Below, piece by piece: positions 60,813 through 64,000 of a stretch of DNA of 64,000 nucleotides. Positions within the stretch are counted from its first letter, which is position 1, and each line of letters begins with the position of its first letter. The translations under genes were made by a program, and so were the position numbers. The notes under the pieces were generated by a model. It was given only the letters and a program-made list of their open reading frames with translations, was not told the DNA's origin and did not search any database. The stretch is from CAVDRM01 sp963611355 (GTDB lineage Bacteria > Bacillota > Clostridia > Christensenellales > Aristaeellaceae), in NCBI GenBank assembly GCA_963611355.1, contig CAVDRM010000001.1:62001-126000 (forward strand), in the 5' to 3' direction.

Positions 60813-60899
60813 GGAGGTCATGAGAGCCTCCCCCGAAGGGTACAGAAAGACCGAAAGCGTCAGGGAGCCCGCCGCTCCCGCCGACCGCCCCACAGGGGC
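60813..60899 (+). promoter_or_regulatory. Hairpin-rich hsp20 leader with short upstream ORF
   Basis: Three stems: GGAGG/CCTCC (60813-60817, 60827-60831), GGGAGC/GCTCCC (60863-60868, 60874-60879) and GCCCC/GGGGC (60887-60891, 60895-60899). An AGGAGG-ATG pair begins a 40-codon frame (60820-60942) that overlaps the hsp20 start by 23 bases. The ribosome site is only 2 bases from that ATG, so translation is uncertain. The hsp20 ribosome site (GGAAG) lies just after the last stem. Confidence 0.4.
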
Positions 60900-60919
60900 T
60901 TTGAAAGGAAGAGTGTTTT

Positions 60920-61366
60920 ATGTTACCGATGATTTTCAATGAGAATTTGTTTGACGAACTGTTTAATGATGCGTTTGCCCGCAACATGATGAGCGTGGAC
61001 AAGGCGCTCTACGGCAAGAACGCCGCCCGCGTCATGAAGACCGATGTACATGAGACCGACGACAGCTACGAGCTGCAAATCGACCTGCCCGGCTTCAGGA
61101 AGGAAGAGCTCGGCATTGAGCTGAAGAACGGCTACCTGACCGTGACCGCGACCAAGACGCTGGACAAGGACGAGGAAGAGAAGAAGAACCACCGCATCAT
61201 CCGTCAGGAGCGCTACACCGGCACCTGCGAGCGTACCTTCTATGTCGGCGATGTCCGTGCCGAGGAAGTCAAGTGCAGGTATGAATCCGGCGTGCTGACC
61301 GTGATTGTCCCGAAGAAGGACGTCCGCAAGGTCGAAGGCCCGCATACCATCGCCATCGAAGGATAA
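60920..61366 (+). CDS. Small heat shock protein, Hsp20/alpha-crystallin
   Basis: 148 residues. N-terminal arm (MLPMIFNENLFDELFNDAFARNMM), alpha-crystallin domain from about residue 38 (MKTDVHETDDSYELQIDLPG) with GVLTVIVPKKD near its end. An ATP-independent holdase that keeps unfolding proteins soluble. Single-gene unit under CIRCE/HrcA control; the usual C-terminal IxI motif is replaced by GPHTIAIEG, where IAI serves as the IxI anchor. Confidence 0.94.
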   Translation: MLPMIFNENLFDELFNDAFARNMMSVDKALYGKNAARVMKTDVHETDDSYELQIDLPGFRKEELGIELKNGYLTVTATKTLDKDEEEKKNHRIIRQERYTGTCERTFYVGDVRAEEVKCRYESGVLTVIVPKKDVRKVEGPHTIAIEG

Positions 61367-61411
61367 AAGCGGGGCTTGCGCGGCAAGCAGCCGTCAGCTC
61401 TCGCCAATCGA

Positions 61412-61442
61412 AAGAGCGTGTCCCGTTTCGGGGCGCGCTCTT
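61412..61442 (+). terminator. Probable terminator of hsp20
   Basis: Stem AAGAGCGTGTCCC with GGGGCGCGCTCTT (two G-T pairs), loop GTTTC, 46 bases after the hsp20 stop. The T-run is absent (GTTGG), so efficiency is uncertain. Confidence 0.4.
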
Positions 61443-61529
61443 GTTGGATGCTTCTATCAAACGGGGCCTGCCATATCGCTGCCATAACAGCGCGCTTGAT
61501 CATGGCGCCGCATTTCCGCGGTGCTTCTT

Positions 61530-61946
61530 TTAGGCATACAGCGCCGCCAGAAGCAGGCAGGACAGCAAAATCATGCCCACGCCGATGACCAAAAGGAAAT
61601 ACTGCGGCTTTGGACGCTGTGCCTCCTTCTCTGCCTTATAATCGGCGTAGTGCTGATACTTGCGCCCGTGGTGAAAGGGGACGAGCGCCGCCAAATTTTT
61701 GATGCCGTAGGCGAGAATGTCAAAAAATCCGGTCGTGGAGACCCAGAGCATCGCACCAACGCCGCCGACCAGCACGCCGGAGACGAAAAAGCCGTCGCAC
61801 AGGGCGCTTACATTGGTCTTCACGGGCTGCCCAAAGCCGAAGCCGCGGACATACGCAAAGACCGCCGCTATCGCAAGGGCGATTCCGACCGACGAAAGGT
61901 TCCGCCGCATCCTGCTCTTTTTTGCAGGGGCTTGTTGTTCCGGCAT
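61530..61946 (-). CDS. DUF3899 membrane protein
   Basis: 138 residues from ATG 61946 (GGGAG 6 bases upstream). Two N-terminal membrane helices (NLSSVGIALAIAAVFAYVRG and ALCDGFFVSGVLVGGVGAML), the conserved VSTTGFFDILAYGIKNL segment, a polar loop with HHGRKYQHYADYKAEKEAQ, and a C-terminal helix YFLLVIGVGMILLSCLLLA. This is the DUF3899 pattern; function unknown. It lies downstream of the second Opp transporter. Confidence 0.8.
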   Translation of the reverse strand: MPEQQAPAKKSRMRRNLSSVGIALAIAAVFAYVRGFGFGQPVKTNVSALCDGFFVSGVLVGGVGAMLWVSTTGFFDILAYGIKNLAALVPFHHGRKYQHYADYKAEKEAQRPKPQYFLLVIGVGMILLSCLLLAALYA

Positions 61947-61967
61947 AGGCACTCCCTTATACAAAAC

Positions 61968-62002
61968 CGGCCGCAGAATATCCTGTCAATACTCCGCGGC
62001 CG
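61968..62002 (-). terminator. Hairpin between oppF-type gene and DUF3899 gene
   Basis: Minus strand CGGCCGC (62002-61996) pairs with GCGGCCG (61974-61968) around a 21-base loop, followed by GTTTTG. Moderate terminator of the transporter genes. Confidence 0.5.
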
Positions 62003-62016
62003 TTTAAGTTAAAGCC

Positions 62017-63213
62017 TTACAGATTTAATTCCTTCCGATACTGCGCATATTCCGCATCATTGCAGTGCACAAAGTGACCGGGCAGAATCTCGCGCAGGCT
62101 CGGCTTATCGTCGCCGGTGTAATCGTGCGCGGACAGCGGGTCATAGCGCATACGGGTGCGCTTCTTCTCGCTGATGGGATCGGGCAGCGGGATGGCGGAC
62201 AGAAGGCTGCGCGTGTACGGGTGCAGCGGATGGGCGAACAGTTCGTCCGAGGTCGCCAGCTCCACCATCTTGCCGTAGTACATCACCCCGATGCGGTCGG
62301 AGAAGTACTTGACGACCGACAGGTCATGCGCGATGAACAGGATGGTCAGCCCAAGCTGCTCTCTCAAATCGTTCAGCAGATTGATGACCTGCGCCTGAAT
62401 GGACACGTCCAAGGCGCTCACGGGCTCATCGGCAATCAGCATATCCGGATGCATGATGACTGAGCGGGCAATGCCGATGCGCTGCTTTTGTCCGCCGGAA
62501 AATTCGTGCGGATAGCGGCCGGCATGCTCGCGGGTCAGACCCACCAGCTCCAATATCTCGTACACCTTTTCGTCAATGTACGCCTTGTCCCGAACGCCGT
62601 TGATGATGAGCCCCTCGGCGATGATTTCCTTCACCGTCATGCGGGGGTTCAGCGAGGCGACAGGGTCCTGGAAAATCATCTGAATGTTGGTAATCAGCTT
62701 GGTCTTTTTCGCAATGCGGCGGTCTTCCCGATACTTTTTCCTCAGCTCCGCCTTTTCCGCGTCCGAGACGGCGGCAGCGGCCTTTTCCTTGTATTCCTCG
62801 TCGATTTGGGCGACCAGCTTAGCGGCATAGTCGCGGTCAGAATGCTTCTGGTCATGCTTCGCTTCGGCAATCTGCCGCCTGTTCTCGGCGATGACCTGCT
62901 GCAGCTCCGCCTTCCTCTCCGGAGAGGCCTTCTTCATCTCCGCCTTGGCCTTCTTTATGTTCTCCGTATAGGAGAGCGTGCCGGCGCAGATGCGCTGCTC
63001 CTTAAAGTAAATGCTGCCGGAGGTGATGTCGTAAATTTTGATGATGGAACGGCCGGTCGTGGTCTTGCCGCAGCCGGATTCGCCGACGAGCCCGAAGACC
63101 TCGCCGCGCTTGATGTCAAAGCTCACGTCATCGACAGCCTTGGTGGGGCCGAAATACTGGCACAGATGCTCAACGCGCAGCAAGGGCTGCTGAGTGTCCA
63201 GGTTGCTGCTCAT
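62017..63213 (-). CDS. Opp/Dpp ATP-binding protein with large helical insertion
   Basis: 398 residues, about 70-100 more than usual. Walker A GESGCGKTTTGR (about residue 46), then from about 75 to 180 a charged, Ala/Lys/Glu-rich insertion with coiled-coil character (NIKKAKAEMKKASPERKAEL, DEEYKEKAAAAVSDAEKAEL), then the Q-loop IFQDPVASLNPRMTV, signature FSGGQKQRIGIARSV and Walker B LIADEPVSALDVS. The insertion lies between the P-loop and Q-loop where the family has a short linker. One base separates its start from the next gene. A paralogue of the ATPase at 29158-30156, which lacks the insertion. Confidence 0.9.
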   Translation of the reverse strand: MSSNLDTQQPLLRVEHLCQYFGPTKAVDDVSFDIKRGEVFGLVGESGCGKTTTGRSIIKIYDITSGSIYFKEQRICAGTLSYTENIKKAKAEMKKASPERKAELQQVIAENRRQIAEAKHDQKHSDRDYAAKLVAQIDEEYKEKAAAAVSDAEKAELRKKYREDRRIAKKTKLITNIQMIFQDPVASLNPRMTVKEIIAEGLIINGVRDKAYIDEKVYEILELVGLTREHAGRYPHEFSGGQKQRIGIARSVIMHPDMLIADEPVSALDVSIQAQVINLLNDLREQLGLTILFIAHDLSVVKYFSDRIGVMYYGKMVELATSDELFAHPLHPYTRSLLSAIPLPDPISEKKRTRMRYDPLSAHDYTGDDKPSLREILPGHFVHCNDAEYAQYRKELNL

Positions 63214-64000
63214 TTACTCCACCTCCGCTTTCTTCATGCGCTCAATCCGCGCCTTGATGATCTGGGGCATCTCGACCTTCGGGGCATCCGGATGCAGCAG
63301 CCAGGTGGCTGCACTGTGGGTCTCGGACACCCTGAACATGGGCGGCTGCTCCTCAAAATCAATCTTCATGGCATAGCGGTTGCGGTCCGCAAAGGCGTCG
63401 CCCTTGGGCGGATAAATCATGTTCGGCGGCGTGCCGGGGATGGATTCCAGCTTCTCCTTCGTGTCCAGGTCCGGCATGGAGGAAAGGAGCGCCCATGTAT
63501 AGGGATGGCGCGGGTCATAGAAGATGTCGTTCGCCGTGCCGTATTCGACGATTTTGCCCGCGTACATGACGGCGATGTCGTCCGCCATGTTCGCCACCAC
63601 GCCGAGGTCATGCGTGATGAAGATGATGGACAGGTTGCGCTCCTTCTTTAATTTGTTGATAAGCTCCAGAATCTGCGCCTGAATGGTCACGTCCAGCGCC
63701 GTGGTCGGCTCGTCGCAAATGAGGATATCGGGGTCTGCGGCCAGGGCGATGGCAATGACGATGCGCTGGCGCATGCCGCCCGAAAATTCAAACGGGTACT
63801 GGTAGAAGCGGGTGCGCGGCTCATGGATGCCGACCTCCTCCATCAGGCGGATGGCCTTTTCCTTCGCCATGCCCTTGGTGATGCGGTACACGGCCTGCGA
63901 CGCCTTTGCCTTGAAAAAGTCAATCAGCGCGATGCCGCGGGCATGGAAATCCACGCTTTCGGAGGCTTCGATATACGCTGTATAGCGCTCAATCAGACGG
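63214..64000 (-). CDS. Opp/Dpp ATP-binding protein (DppD type), 5' end outside window
   Basis: The frame is open to the right edge (RLIERYTAYIEASESVDFHA...), so the gene is truncated at its N-terminus and its Walker A lies beyond the window. Visible: signature FSGGMRQRIVIAIAL, Walker B ILICDEPTTALDVT, H-loop ITHDLGVVANMADDIAVMY and the C-terminal extension ending IIKARIERMKKAEVE. Partner of the ATPase downstream. Confidence 0.9.
   Translation of the reverse strand, partial: RLIERYTAYIEASESVDFHARGIALIDFFKAKASQAVYRITKGMAKEKAIRLMEEVGIHEPRTRFYQYPFEFSGGMRQRIVIAIALAADPDILICDEPTTALDVTIQAQILELINKLKKERNLSIIFITHDLGVVANMADDIAVMYAGKIVEYGTANDIFYDPRHPYTWALLSSMPDLDTKEKLESIPGTPPNMIYPPKGDAFADRNRYAMKIDFEEQPPMFRVSETHSAATWLLHPDAPKVEMPQIIKARIERMKKAEVE

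Larger units (their letters stand above)
60272..60919. other. 648-base gap with divergent upstream regions and hsp20 leader
   Basis: From left: upstream region of the zinc-ribbon gene, GC-rich stretch without credible genes, palindrome GGACAGAC-G-GTCTGTCC (60637-60653), the CIRCE/promoter element, and the hsp20 leader. Open frames in it are antisense or low in ribosome-site support. Confidence 0.5.

Overview
The window reads as a chromosomal segment of a low-to-mid GC Bacillota (Firmicutes), most probably an uncultured or recently named gut or rumen Clostridia lineage (Christensenellales / Aristaeella-like is a guess from the BspA-type repeat protein and sugar-transport style). Direct support: Shine-Dalgarno sites of the AGGAGG type before nearly every gene, a Bacillus-like miaB-ylbF/ymcA-mutS-mutL-miaA-ynbB gene order, an ftsL/ftsQ/ftsA/ftsZ/mraZ cluster, a MurE with the DNPR motif of meso-diaminopimelate ligases, and a CIRCE heat-shock operator. 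I saw no rRNA, tRNA, CRISPR array, transposase or prophage gene.

Region 1 (1-8656, visibly AT-richer): a leftward cluster with two paralogous secreted proteins built only of carbohydrate-binding (CBM6-like) modules, a Gfo/Idh/MocA oxidoreductase, a family-1 solute-binding protein with two LplB/LplC-type permeases, and a truncated secreted protein at the left edge. A divergent AraC regulator faces it across a 136-bp gap that holds two fully superimposed divergent promoters on a palindrome. Region 2 (9048-11760): a GH27 alpha-galactosidase and a BspA-type leucine-rich-repeat surface protein broken by a poly-G frameshift, an in-frame stop and further 3' frameshifts.

Region 3 (11959-35499): an unusually long, almost gap-free leftward gene array of about 23.5 kb: oligopeptide/oligosaccharide (Opp/Dpp) importer, HAD phosphatase, GH88/GH105 unsaturated uronyl hydrolase, complete set iolA-iolC-iolD-iolE-iolG-iolB for inositol breakdown, GH38 alpha-mannosidase, ROK kinase, an unassigned toroid-plus-beta-sandwich protein (candidate lyase), a TIM-barrel isomerase, and kduI-kduD for unsaturated uronate. 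A divergent AraC regulator (35863-36768) sits at its head. Read together, the array looks designed for a glycan containing mannose, a uronic acid and inositol; this is the most interesting hypothesis in the window.

Region 4 (36945-49265, rightward, GC-rich): housekeeping operon with a B12-binding radical SAM protein, its DUF2344 partner, RNase E/G, miaB, a YlbF/YmcA protein with a cysteine-rich tail, mutS, mutL, miaA and a ynbB-type PLP enzyme, ended by a strong terminator. Region 5 (49392-58706, leftward): a reduced division and cell-wall cluster, mraZ-ftsL-murE-mraY-murD-ftsQ-ftsA-ftsZ, lacking rsmH, ftsI, murF, ftsW, murG and murB. Region 6 (58707-64000): a zinc-ribbon protein and metallophosphoesterase, a CIRCE-controlled Hsp20 with a long hairpin-rich leader, a DUF3899 membrane protein, and the ATPases of a second Opp/Dpp transporter, the last one cut by the right edge.
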